Source: Pseudogymnoascus destructans (taxonomy: Eukaryota; Ascomycota; Leotiomycetes; Thelebolales; Thelebolaceae). Taken from it: a stretch of 64,000 bases of DNA. Made by a program: the position numbers and the translations under genes. Positions 1 through 10,043 of the stretch are shown one piece after another; positions within the stretch are counted from its first letter, which is position 1, and each line of letters starts with the position of its first letter. A model generated the notes under the pieces. That model was not told the origin of the DNA. It saw only the letters and a list, made by a program, of their open reading frames with translations, and searched no databases. The stretch lies in the NCBI RefSeq assembly GCF_001641265.1, contig NW_020167527.1, positions 434,001 to 498,000 on the forward strand. Direction: 5' to 3'.

Positions 1-2
1 CT

Positions 3-436
3 AGCAGCGCGCGGGCCCCCTCACCCGCCGCCCCTGTCGCTGCACCCACCACGACAGCGGCGCAGCCGCGCGGTTTCGACAGGTTGTTGACCTCGTCGTT
101 TACCCCGGCGGAGGTGGGCGCGCTGCGGCTGCAGTTCATGGCTGTGCAGGCGTCGATGCATACCCCTGATACGATGCCGTCGCCGACGACGCTGCGGAGG
201 ATGGAGGATGCGTGGCTGGATGATAACGGGAGTGGGGGTGGGGTGGCGGAGGTGGAGGCTGCGGGGGGGCGTTGGATGATTTGTTGTGGGGGCATGTGAT
301 GGGGTTTTTGTGGCCGTTGGGGGCGCTGGGATGGTTGGGGAGGGAGGAGTGGGCGTGGAGTGAACGAAGGAGGATGGCGGTTTGGAGTGGGGTGGTGTTG
401 GGGATGGGGTTTGGGTTGATGAGGATGATGGGGTAG
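3..436 (+). CDS. dsc3: DSC E3 ligase complex subunit 3, C-terminal part, frameshifted
   Basis: The window opens inside this gene. The frame open from base 3 gives the DUF2407-type C-terminal region of DSC3: a GFDRLL motif, FTPAEV, then HTPDTMPS, then a D/E-rich segment. DSC3 is a subunit of the Golgi Dsc ubiquitin ligase that activates the sterol-responsive SREBP factor in fungi (family knowledge). The expected continuation (LDDLLWGHVMGF, then a hydrophobic WPLGALGWLG stretch and a second hydrophobic segment ending GLMRMMG before TAG at 434-436) lies in the next frame. The switch falls in a run of seven G at 263-269; eight G would keep one frame. Either the assembly lost one G or the gene is broken. 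The family assignment rests on remembered motif order, so it is good but not proven. The 5' part lies outside the window. Confidence 0.72.
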
Positions 437-1504
437 GGGGAGAGGGCCGACCGTTGTGTACTCTATGATGAATGGAGAGAGGGAGGTGGTATAATAGGGC
501 AGCGTAGCATTGTGTTTGGGTTTGCGCACCTTTTGAGATATTGTGCAACAAACAAGCCAGACAGATCAGCCCCGACTTCTCCGAGAAGGACGACAGATCA
601 GCCCCGACTTCTCCGGGAAGGACGACAGATCAGCCGCCTCGACTTCTCAGGGAAGGACGACAGATCAGCCGCCCCGACTTCTCCGAGAAGGACGAATGTG
701 ATATTGGTCCGAGGGTATGAAAATCACAGTACGGGACTAGAGAATCAGTTATGACGGTGATCGCCTGGGATCAGTGCGCTGCTAGGTCTCACATCGCCTG
801 AAACGAAAGAAATTTCAGGGTGGAGACGAGACCCTGTTTGCGCGGTGACGCTACAGGTGCTGCTTATGGGTGGTCGTCGCTGCTTTTCCGGTCTAAAAGA
901 GCCTGTAGACACACCAGGTACTTCCAGTACCGTACTACAATGGGTGTACTGCGTGGTACCGTACATGCCCATGTGAGGTTGGTGGCGGAAAGGCCGTCTA
1001 CGCTCTAAATTTAGCGAATGAGCCAGTCACAAACCCCCGTGATTTGTGCTATTCTTCTCTGGACCGACTTTCAAGGTTTCATTGCAAGTCTAAGACCCGA
1101 AGGGCTCATGCAATGACGACTCACACTCTCTTTTGACCTTGGATCAGCTACTTCGCCTTCGCCAGCTCGTCACTCTTCATATCCTCTCGTCGCTCGTCTT
1201 GCATTCACGTTCTCTTCAACTATACTCCGTACAGTACCTGCAGTCTTGCACCCCGCAGCTTCTTGCTCAGCCTTACGACTACGCCGCCTTCCTCGTGATC
1301 TATGACACCTCCCAGTATTACAACTACGCCTCTTCGCGTGATACACGCTCCACCGACTCGAGAGCTTCCAGTTGCTTTGACTCGACAGCTCTGAAGCAAA
1401 CCGTACTGCCCACGGACAAAGCGGAGCACGGTGCGCTCTCAAGTCACACACGACCTTTTCGACACACGACGACACCTTTTCCCACAAACCCAAACAAAGC
1501 AACC
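437..1504. other. Intergenic region with tandem repeat and tcp11 5' leader
   Basis: No convincing gene lies between the dsc3 stop and the next start. It holds the 32/35-bp tandem array at 560-693, listed separately. From about 1100 the sequence becomes pyrimidine-rich and is probably the 5' leader of the TCP11-family gene. The reading frame of that gene stays open upstream to 1133, but the upstream translation has the composition of translated leader. Confidence 0.6.
560..693 (+). repeat. Tandem repeat, four units of 32-35 bp
   Basis: Four head-to-tail copies start with GACAGATCAGCC at 560, 592, 624 and 659. The first two units are 32 bp; the last two are 35 bp because of a three-base insertion after CAGCC. 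Each unit contains CGACTTCTC followed by GGGAAGGAC or GAGAAGGAC. The array lies downstream of the dsc3 end, outside any recognised gene. Confidence 0.9.
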
Positions 1505-4500
1505 ATGAAGGAAATACCTGAGCACCAAGACTCGCCCGACGAGACCACGAACCAGCCCACACCGCCGGACAACATGGTCGAAGACACCTCGTTCGAGGAC
1601 GCCCAGCCCTCTCACGAGGACAGCCAACGCTCGCTCCCACCACGCATCGCAGCGCGGTTCTACCGGCCCTCATTCAGCCGCCGCAAGTCGTCCGCCGCGT
1701 CGTCACGCCGGAACTCCATATCATCCATGCAGTCACACCACTCGCACGCCTCAAACCTCTCGCTCCACGGCGGACCGCAGAGCAACCACATCGCGCAGCA
1801 CCTGCGCCGCGCGTCCATCATCGAGGACCGCCGAGCGCGGCTCGCAGACCGCGCCGCACACGCGGAGAAAGTGCGATTGCGGGCCGCGCTGGCCAAGGCG
1901 GCGCCGCGGAGCACGAATAACTCGGAAGAGCGAGCGCTGGCGGCGCAGCAGGCGCGAGAGAAGAATTTAGCAGAGATTGTGGCGAGCTGTGCGGAGGAGG
2001 TTAAGAGGGCGAAGGGGATTGCGGAGAGCATGAAGGAGAAGCGCGAGGCGGAAGGGAAGAAGCTGAGGAGGCATATGGAGGAGAGATTGGCGGAGGCGGA
2101 GCGGAGGAGGGAGGAGATTTTGAATCGCGGGCATGGACATGGGAAGAGGGGGAGGACTTCGAGTATGGCGAGGGATTCGTCGCCGAGCGCGAATAAGTGC
2201 CTCTCGCCGATGCCAGAAGCTCTGGAACCTATATCTGAAGATACGGCTGCCAGCCGTATCCAGAACTCTTGGAGGACGCATATACGCTGGAAGGCTTTGA
2301 AGGAGTTTACTGAGCTTGGGTTGACGATTGAAAAAGCTCGGGATACTTCCTTTGAGGATGTAGTAACCCTGCTGGCCCAGGAGAAGGTCCTCCTAAGCAC
2401 TGCTCAGATACTTCGGATATGTGGTCTGAAGGAAGGGGAGAGCGGATCTGTCAATGAAATGACCGCAGTGCGGACATTTCTCAGTGCCTTCCTCATCCTC
2501 GGACACCCGACTCAAGTGCTGAGCAGTAAAGGGGGTAATGGGGAGCAAGAGCAGGTGGGAGCGGCCCCAAGCGCGCCTATGTGCCGTGATGACCTTGCTA
2601 ATCCACAGTTACAGGAGCTTGTTGCGAAGGCCGGGGATTTACTCATATCCTTCGAGAACGTTATATCGCGGTTAACTGCCTTCAATAACTATACCCCCCC
2701 GCCTAGACAGCTTGCTCCGTTGTCGGAGTCGTATGCGACGTTTTACAATGCCTTCATTGCATGGAAGGCTCGCGACTCTAATACATTGGTTGACATGATG
2801 GTCTTGCAGTTTGTTGAGCTCGACGCTATATGGGAGACTGTCAAGGATAGCACAGAGGAGGCTGTTACGGCTTCTTACCGTGATGGCATTCGAGCGAATC
2901 AGCTGAAACTCATGGTCAGGATCAAGAAGTTGGCAGGCCCTGTGCACGGCAAGCGACTCATATCCAATGCCATTAAAGAAGCCCGGAAGGCAAGGGCAAC
3001 CAAGCCGACTGGGGATTCTCGCCCAAGAGCAAGCGTAATAAGCTCAACTCCGACGCCTGATCTTCAGGAGCTGGCCAAGTCGGAGCAGACGGTGGAGAAG
3101 CACCTCCAGACCATGACGCCTCCGGCGACGCCTACGCGGTCCGCACCTGTCGCTGATGCGAATCATGCGGAGCGGCTCAAGACGGTGCAATCATTGCTGC
3201 CCGACAACCGCAATGTCATCCATGAACTGGCGATCGATAAGGAGTATCGTATCGCGATGGAGGACTGCCTAGAGCAGCGCGGCGTGGTCAACCGCGCGAT
3301 CTTCGACGCTATGCGCCGTGAGGTCGCCACTGGCAACAGTGATCCGTGGACTCTGGCCATGGCGGAGAACATCAAGGGCAAGCTTCACAGGCTGCTGCAG
3401 CCTAACACGTCGCTGCACAACTTGATTAGTGGGGTGTTGGATGTTGATGTCGTTCGTCAGGAGCTCCGCGCTGGTAGCTTCTCATACGAGAAGTTCTTCT
3501 CATTCATGAGCACCATCCTGCCCAAGCTCTGCGCCCCGATCCGCGACGAAGAGGTCAAGGACCTAGTCCAGAACAAGCTCCAGAACGAAGACCTAGTCAC
3601 TCGTCTAGAGGCGCTCATGCATTTCATCGACGTAATGCAGCTCGACTACGCGAACTACATGCTCTCCGAGTCCTCCCCAGAGCTCATCAAACACGCCATC
3701 CCCTACGAGCAAAAGCATTTCGCTGACAGTCTCGAACAGGGTCTGCACACCCTCGAGCACACTGAAACCTGGTGGAACTCCGCGCGCACTAAAGTCCTCG
3801 ACGAAACCGCCCGCCGTGACCCCGAAGGCATCAATCTCCCGCGTAGTCGTCCGACTCCCGAGAAATTTTACTCCCAAATGCTCATCGATGTCTTTACCGA
3901 TATTAGCGCGGAGTCTGGGCCGCATCTCCCTGAGACCCTGCAACTCGACGCACGCCGCATTAAGCACGTGCGCGCTGACTTGCTGCGTATCCTCTGCGCC
4001 GGCGCAGTGCTCATCCAGGCAAAGAACCTGCTCAAGCGCGACGTGCGCAGCCAGTGGAAGACCGAGGCGTCGCGCATCCTCAGCGTGCTCGAGGGCGCCA
4101 AGTCGGCTGCCTCGGCGAAAGACGGGATTCAAGCCGCCCTTGAATCTTGCAGAAGTATGCCGTCAGCCACCAAGGCGCATCTGCGCGAACTGGTCGCCAG
4201 GGTCGCGGAGAATACCTACGAGCTCGGCTTGATGGAGACGGCCACGCTGAGGGAGCCGGTCATGAGATTGTTGCTGAAGAGGCTGAGGACCCATGTCCTA
4301 GCCCGTGTGTCGGCGACGACGGCGAGCGAGAAGGTGAAGGCTACCACGACGGCGAGTGAGGGGCTCGCGACGCTGGGCTTGCCGGAGTTCGTGGCGCCGA
4401 TTGGAAAGATTGTGGAGGAGATTGCGAGGGTGGGTGCTGTGGATCGGGAGGCGCATGCGTTGTGGTATGAGATTTTGGAGAAGAAGGCTGCGGCGGGGCA

Positions 4501-4522
4501 GGAGGATTTGGTGCGTGCTTAG
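1505..4522 (+). CDS. TCP11/SOK1 family protein
   Basis: An intronless ORF of 1005 residues counted from the ATG at 1505, which has a good context (CAACCATGA) and begins the charged N-terminus MKEIPEHQD. The frame is open upstream to 1133, but that stretch reads like leader. Features: a Ser/Arg-rich N-terminus, a long Ala/Glu/Arg coiled-coil region (about residues 70-215), an IQ-like motif (SRIQNSWRTHIRW, about residue 250), and a C-terminal TCP11 domain over the last 450 residues with FFSFMSTILPKLCAPIRD and the family-typical YELGLMETATLREPVMRLL. Yeast SOK1 and mammalian TCP11 modulate cAMP/PKA signalling (family knowledge); a similar role here is inference. Confidence 0.88.
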   Translation: MKEIPEHQDSPDETTNQPTPPDNMVEDTSFEDAQPSHEDSQRSLPPRIAARFYRPSFSRRKSSAASSRRNSISSMQSHHSHASNLSLHGGPQSNHIAQHLRRASIIEDRRARLADRAAHAEKVRLRAALAKAAPRSTNNSEERALAAQQAREKNLAEIVASCAEEVKRAKGIAESMKEKREAEGKKLRRHMEERLAEAERRREEILNRGHGHGKRGRTSSMARDSSPSANKCLSPMPEALEPISEDTAASRIQNSWRTHIRWKALKEFTELGLTIEKARDTSFEDVVTLLAQEKVLLSTAQILRICGLKEGESGSVNEMTAVRTFLSAFLILGHPTQVLSSKGGNGEQEQVGAAPSAPMCRDDLANPQLQELVAKAGDLLISFENVISRLTAFNNYTPPPRQLAPLSESYATFYNAFIAWKARDSNTLVDMMVLQFVELDAIWETVKDSTEEAVTASYRDGIRANQLKLMVRIKKLAGPVHGKRLISNAIKEARKARATKPTGDSRPRASVISSTPTPDLQELAKSEQTVEKHLQTMTPPATPTRSAPVADANHAERLKTVQSLLPDNRNVIHELAIDKEYRIAMEDCLEQRGVVNRAIFDAMRREVATGNSDPWTLAMAENIKGKLHRLLQPNTSLHNLISGVLDVDVVRQELRAGSFSYEKFFSFMSTILPKLCAPIRDEEVKDLVQNKLQNEDLVTRLEALMHFIDVMQLDYANYMLSESSPELIKHAIPYEQKHFADSLEQGLHTLEHTETWWNSARTKVLDETARRDPEGINLPRSRPTPEKFYSQMLIDVFTDISAESGPHLPETLQLDARRIKHVRADLLRILCAGAVLIQAKNLLKRDVRSQWKTEASRILSVLEGAKSAASAKDGIQAALESCRSMPSATKAHLRELVARVAENTYELGLMETATLREPVMRLLLKRLRTHVLARVSATTASEKVKATTTASEGLATLGLPEFVAPIGKIVEEIARVGAVDREAHALWYEILEKKAAAGQEDLVRA

Positions 4523-5283
4523 GTTTAGGTTGGGAGGCTGGAAGGCTGGGAGGTTTGGGGGATCGGATGGGAGGATGGGGGGATTTTGGGTGTTTTATTG
4601 TTTTGGGAATGGCATTGGATGGGTTCGGATTGGATGGCGTTTGGGATAGGGAGGCGGCTTGGGATGGGCTGGTTTAGATTCCCCTGGGTTGTTTTGAATT
4701 GTATGAATGGGTTTGGATTTGGCACTTTGGAAGGGGGGTGCCGATAGCGTTGGCATTTGGAGATTATAGAGAGAAGGCTTGTTAGAGGCAGAGCGAGAAG
4801 CATACTGCAATATATTGCATCAGCGTTGCCGATTGGCATTTCAAGTTGTTGCTGTCTTTTATGGAAATCTTTTGTGTTTTTGTTGTTGTGGCAGATGGGG
4901 GTCTTCAAAGACGCTACAGTTAACTAACCCTTTGTATAAGGGTCCTGCAGATAAGGATACCTAAATTATTAAGAACTTTGATCTCAGTCCTGCCTCATGG
5001 ATCTTATAGTATGAGCCCGTAAACTATAATAAAACAAGTATCTGCCAAGGCGAGGCTCCAGAAGTTGACCAGACCAGCCCGCTTCATTGGCCCCCGCAAC
5101 AAAGCTATAAAAAATAATTCACGTGACCCAGAGATTAGAGGAAATTTATTTCTCGCCAGCATCCAGCGATGATAATAAATCGCAACTCTCCCCGGTGAAA
5201 TCCAACGCTCACCTCACCTCTCAAAGCGTGTCACCCACCCACCGTCACTTACCTGGCTCCGACCAGCGGACACACGAGACACA
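4523..5283. promoter_or_regulatory. Spacer with E-box and PAC-like site upstream of the Utp12 gene
   Basis: Bases 4523-4900 are the T/G-rich 3' flank of the TCP11-family gene. Nearer the next gene there is a palindromic E-box CACGTG at 5120-5125, inside AATTCACGTGACC, and GCGATGA at 5166-5172, which matches the core of the PAC element known upstream of fungal ribosome-biogenesis genes. Both lie within 170 bases of the ATG at 5284. Function is inferred from motif and position only. Confidence 0.4.
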
Positions 5284-6459
5284 ATGTCGACCAAGCGCAA
5301 GCTCCCCTCCAAACTCGCGGCGCCGGTGGTGAAGCCCGCGCGTACACCGAGCAAACAGATTCTCTCCGAAGCACGCGCTGTTGTTACCGGGTCAGCGCTA
5401 GACCTCGACTCTCCATCCGTCCAACTTAACGGCTCAAACCACCTCGATCTCACCCACCTCTCCTCTGATAACTCCTCCTCCGACGATGATGAGGACGAAG
5501 ACCCAGCGAACTTCCACGCCGAAGGGCCCACAGACGACGCAGACGACATCTCCATGGCCGACGCCGCGGAGCCGAGCTTCGGCGACCTAATCTTCGCGCA
5601 CACCAGCGAGCCCATCTCCGTCTCCTCCTCCTTCCCCGCCACGAAAACCGCGTCCTCTGCTCTCGCTGCTCCCTCGGGCGCCAGTCTGGGAGTTGCGCTC
5701 AGCCAGGCGCTGAAGACGTCTGATCACGCCTTGTTGGAGAGCTGTCTGCAGACGTCTGACTTGCCGACTATTCGCGCTACGATCCAGAGGCTGGCGGCGC
5801 CGTTGGCGACGCCGCTGTTGAGCTTGTTGGCGGGGAGGTTGCATAGACGGCCGGGACGGGCGGGGAGTCTGATGGTGTGGATCCAGTGGACGCTTGTTAC
5901 GCATGGAGGGTACCTGGCGACGCAGCCGCAGGTTGTGGCGAAGCTGGCGGAGCTGAATAGGGTTATTGAGGAGAGGGCGAGGGGGTTGCAGGGGTTGTTG
6001 GCGTTGAAGGGGAAGTTGGATTTGTTGGATGCGCAGATGCAGTTGAGGAAGAGTGTGAGGGAGGCGAGGATGGGGGAGGAGGAGGAGGAGGATGAGGATG
6101 TGGTGTATGTGGAGGGCGAGGAGAGCGAGGCGGAGGCGGTGGAGGGGAAGAGTAAGAAGTTGAAGAGGAGTGAGGAGTTTGGGGATAGTGAGAGTGAGAT
6201 GTCGGATGATATGCCTGATACCCTTGGCGATCGCATTATTGCAGATTCGGATGATGAGGAGGAGGATAGTGATGATGAGGGTGGGCTGCTGGATGATGAG
6301 GCGGAGGAGACGGATGATGATAGCGGGGATGACGAGGAGGAGGTGGACTTTGATGACGCCGATGAGGATGAAGAGGACAGCGATGACGCTGCCGCCGCCA
6401 CGCCTGTGCGCTCGTCAAAAATGGCAAAGGTCAATGGTATGTTTGGGAAGTCGAGATAA
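5284..6459 (+). CDS. Small-subunit processome protein with Utp12 domain
   Basis: An intronless ORF of 391 residues. After a basic start (MSTKRKLPSK) and a Ser/Asp-rich stretch, residues 134-258 form an alpha-helical Utp12-type domain (LGVALSQALKTSD, LLSLLAGRL, then WIQWTLVTHGGYL, then GLLALKGKLDLLDAQM), the fold used by t-UTP/U3 snoRNP subunits to pair with each other. The C-terminus (260-391) is almost entirely Asp/Glu/Ser, as in many nucleolar proteins. Yeast Utp5, Utp9 and Utp12 carry this domain after WD repeats; here there are none, so the protein resembles only their C-terminal part. Which subunit it corresponds to is not decided. The expected role is in early 18S rRNA processing. Confidence 0.82.
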   Translation: MSTKRKLPSKLAAPVVKPARTPSKQILSEARAVVTGSALDLDSPSVQLNGSNHLDLTHLSSDNSSSDDDEDEDPANFHAEGPTDDADDISMADAAEPSFGDLIFAHTSEPISVSSSFPATKTASSALAAPSGASLGVALSQALKTSDHALLESCLQTSDLPTIRATIQRLAAPLATPLLSLLAGRLHRRPGRAGSLMVWIQWTLVTHGGYLATQPQVVAKLAELNRVIEERARGLQGLLALKGKLDLLDAQMQLRKSVREARMGEEEEEDEDVVYVEGEESEAEAVEGKSKKLKRSEEFGDSESEMSDDMPDTLGDRIIADSDDEEEDSDDEGGLLDDEAEETDDDSGDDEEEVDFDDADEDEEDSDDAAAATPVRSSKMAKVNGMFGKSR

Positions 6460-6926
6460 ACAAAAGTGGGCCTACATATGCGATTGCAGCTAGACGGGGA
6501 AGGCTGGGGCGGGGTGCATCGGATACTGGGGAATGTGAGAGAGCCTGAGAAGCGGCGGATCGGGAAGCGTAATGTTATGCATGGGCCGGCGTTGTTTCTG
6601 CACTCGTTTTCTACCCCGTCCGATCAGAGAGGGGACGTTGTTCATATAGTTGAATGTGCGGCATTGCTGCATGGCATGTGTAGCGTTAGATGGGACTGGA
6701 ATTAGGAATACGAAAGGCACTGAGGAAAGAATCTCGTGTTCATTGTTTGAAAGTGAAATGTACAGAAAAAAACAGGCAGTGCTGCATAAACGAGAAATTG
6801 CTGATTTGCTAAAGGACAGTCAAACTACGGTTGGTAAATAGACAAAGCAATATAACTCGAAACCGGGAACACTGTCCTTCCGCCCACCGCCCTGGCTGAG
6901 AAATAGCATCCCTAATGCACTCCCCA
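6460..6926. other. Spacer between convergent gene ends
   Basis: The tail-to-tail spacer between the Utp12 gene (+) and the kinase gene (-) must hold both 3' ends. I see no gene, repeat or RNA in it. Confidence 0.6.
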
Positions 6927-9723
6927 TTATAAGAATCTTCTATTGTTCCTGTACCGCGGCGGCGTATAAACCTTGTCAAACGGCACCGGCCTCCCACTGC
7001 CACTTCCCCCCTGCCCCTGGGGCCTTAAACTACACCAAATCTTTCCATGGACATCCTCCCCCTCCCCCTCCCCGTCGAAAAACGATCTGATAGTCCTATA
7101 ATCCGGAAAGTCCCGCGCCTGGGGATCGTCCCCCCCATAATGCATCATGAGTTGTGACGGGACCCTAAAATCTGGCCGCATAGCGTTGTCGATGACCGCC
7201 TTCTTCAGCCTCATTATCGTCATTTGATACGCGACCTTCAGTGTCAATTGGCCTACTCTATCCTCCACCCCGGGCGTCGGCTTGATGTATATAGTCAGCA
7301 GGAGCGACCTCGCGAGCCCCCCAGGCACAAACGCCGGCGTGGCCATTTTGCGGAAGCACTCCAGATGCGCGCTGCGCACGCGCGGCGCCGGCCCATATCC
7401 CAGGTCCGCGAGCGGCTTGCTCAGGGGCAGTTCCTGTGGCGTCCCGGGCCGGGCGAACCTGCAACGCACGGCGAGCGCGACGCCGCTGCTCTCGTCTGCC
7501 GTCATGACCCGCAGCAGATCTCGGATGGTGGCGCTGATGGGGATGGCGAAGATGCGCATCTGGGCCACGGGCTCGTCGGCGGGGTTGGGTAGTGGCCCAG
7601 GCCAGATCCGCACGGGCATTAGGAAGTCCTGCTCTGCTGTTGGCGGCTGGGGGACTGGCACCGCTGCGCGATTGAGATCGACGGAGTGGAGCCAATTGTT
7701 CATCATGTCGATTTGGCGGATAGGCGCCGGCTCGCTCTGCCGCGACCTCTTGGGATCCGGCGCCGGCCCCTGGGAGGGCCGTTTTTGTGGCCGTGGAACT
7801 TTGGCTGGGGGAGGGCATTTTATGCCTTTCACTACCTTACCCCAGTCTGGCTCCTTTGGGGGTGCGTTACCGGCCGCCGCCGGTTTCGATTTTCTGGGAA
7901 CCTTCCCATCGAGGATATCAATGGGCTGCGTGAACTTGTCCCCTGGCCAAGGTTTGTGGTGTACGACGGGCTCGGTGTTCGCCGAAGGCTGCTGCGCTTG
8001 AGTCGTACCACTTGGTCCCGCTGCGGGAGGCGCTCTAGGCTGATTATTGTTCACGGGTGGATTCTGCCCTGTGGTCGGGCCAGGAGGAGGGTCAGCGCCC
8101 TGGTTACCGGCTGGGGGAGGATTCTGTCCTGTGGCCGGGCCACCAGGAGGGTTACCCCCCTGGTTATTGGCCGTGGGAGGATTCTGTGGAGTGTACTTCT
8201 TCGCGAGGTCGACCTGATGCGCCTGCCGGCGACGCAGGTTCACGACCTCTTCCATTTCAGGGATCCGCTGAGGCCATACGACACTCGGGTTCTGTCCAAA
8301 CCATCGATCGAGCATCAAAGTGTCGACGGGTTTGAGCTTCTCATATATTTTCGAAGCTGTGGCTCCCCAGGGGTTGATGCGTTTGAGGCCGTCTCGTGTC
8401 CTCCTGAGCAATTCCACGGCGGTGGGTCGATAGCGCGGATCCAAGTGTAGACATTCGGCGGCGAGGCCTCGCAAAGTTCTGCTAAGTCTGGTTTCCAATT
8501 CCAGATCTTGTCCTCCCATAGTTCTGTGCATCTTATTTCGCCCTGTGAGGGTCGTCCAGGTAGGAGGGTCATAATCGGGGAAAATATTAGTTTGCATTAG
8601 GCAATACATTATGCACCCAATCTGAAAAATATTCGTGCATGCTGCGTATCGTCGTCTGGCACGTGGAAGTTTTCCTTGTTGTTCCTAAGTAATATCAGCA
8701 TACTAGAGCCAAAGCTAGCGAAAGGGGAGATGGCCGTACCGGCGCCCTAAAAATAACAGTTCCCACCTCTTCATACTCCTTTAAGATGACATCGTGATCT
8801 CTGTGGGGCCCATTCCGTTCGTTGGGGAGAACCTCGGAGATCCCAAAGTCTGAGATCACAACCCGCTTAGCACCGATATGTTCATCATTATCACGCACCG
8901 TAATCAGCGCATTGTCGGGCTTGATATCGAAGTGCACTACCTCACGCTCGTGACCCCACGGCTCCCTACGCGAAAACCGAGATTCCGAGTCCTGTTCATG
9001 CCCACGCTCCAGAACCACGATCGCTTTCGCGAAGCAGTGGAACCACGACCACAGATCAGTCTCGGGGGTGAGGTTGCCATGGTAAGAGCTATCATTGATG
9101 TAAGCGGCAAGGCTACCCCCCGCGCAGAACTCCATGAATATGCGATGCACCTCCCTCCTCTTCTGATCAACCGATACCCGATCCTGCTGCCCGACATCGC
9201 GGTGAATGCGGCCATAGATTTGAGGAAAGTGTCTCGACCCCGTCTTGGTCAGCATTTCCATGATAAATGCCTCGTTGATCAAACCTTTACTAGTCACCGC
9301 GCTCGCCTGCTTGACAACGATATCGTGAATCTCCCCCTGCACATACCCCATTTTATGTGCACCCTCTGCCTCATATCGCCAGTGGCCAGCAATCCCGTAG
9401 CCACCAGCCCCTAGGACACGGATAGCCACCCACCCCTCCGGGAAGCTCTTGTTCCACTTATCCGAGCCATACAGCCAGTCGCTAGCGCGTGGGTCGGCCT
9501 CGTCAATCAGAGTCTCCGCCGAATCTCCGATCAAGCCCTCTGGGGGATTCCCGACTTGGTTCCACTGGAAGGCGCTGATTTTGCGATCCCTGATCGCCCT
9601 GTAGTTCTTTGTGTTTATCGGAGTGGTCCCCCATTTCGAGTGTAGCCATAGGGCCATGTTGTATGATTTGAACCCCAAACTTGGGTATGGTGTTGCTGGA
9701 TAGACCGATATATGAGAGGACAC
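6927..9723 (-). CDS. Protein kinase with proline-rich middle and unknown C-terminal domain
   Basis: Two exons on the minus strand: 9723-8740 and 8684-6927, giving 913 residues. The 55-bp intron (8685-8739) has donor GTACGG and acceptor CTTAG. Joining restores the subdomain VIII motif FRAPEQ across the junction, followed by NIFQIGCIMY. Kinase signatures: glycine loop GAGGYG (105-110), VVKQ lysine (138), catalytic HFDIKPDN (264-271, F in place of R of HRD), DFG (292-294). The kinase domain ends near residue 400. A Pro/Gln/Asn-rich linker follows, then a folded-looking tail of about 260 residues containing LKVAYQMTIMRLKKAV, which I do not recognise. The N-terminal extension of about 100 residues is also unassigned. 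The start at 9723 is the first in-frame ATG; the Met at residue 23 is an alternative. Confidence 0.85.
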
Positions 9724-10043
9724 GAAGATCGGTGATCTGCCAGAAAGAACGAGGTTATGAATATGCAGAAAATGTGTCCAACTCCAAATGCGCCCTCAGA
9801 GAACTTTAATGCCATGAAGACAATGAAATAGTTCGGTGACTTTCCTTCCTTTGTGCCGCCCAAAAAGATCCTTTTATTCGAGTCTGCTCCACCGCAAACA
9901 TTATCCGCAACCGTCGGAGGAACAAAGACGAGTCGACGCGACCAATAGGCACTCCCCGAACTTCTTTTCAGAAATATCGTGATTTTCAACCACAAACACA
10001 CGACACTGATCCACCAGCCACCCCTCTCCGGAACAGTCACGTG
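9724..10043. promoter_or_regulatory. Upstream region of the kinase gene with CACGTG site
   Basis: This 320-bp region is upstream of the minus-strand kinase and just past the end of the next minus-strand gene. A CACGTG palindrome lies at 10038-10043, immediately beside that gene's stop. No coding feature is seen. Confidence 0.4.

Noticed and set aside
560..693. CRISPR-like array
   Set aside because: The units are contiguous without unique spacers, and the genome is eukaryotic.
1133..1504. N-terminal extension of the TCP11-family ORF
   Set aside because: It is in frame but rich in Leu, Ser and Tyr with no homology feel, while the ATG at 1505 has a good context and starts a charged N-terminus typical of the family.
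5724..6434. Ser-rich minus-strand ORF opposite the Utp12 gene
   Set aside because: It is the antisense of an acidic Asp/Glu tract, which always gives open Ser/Pro-rich frames.
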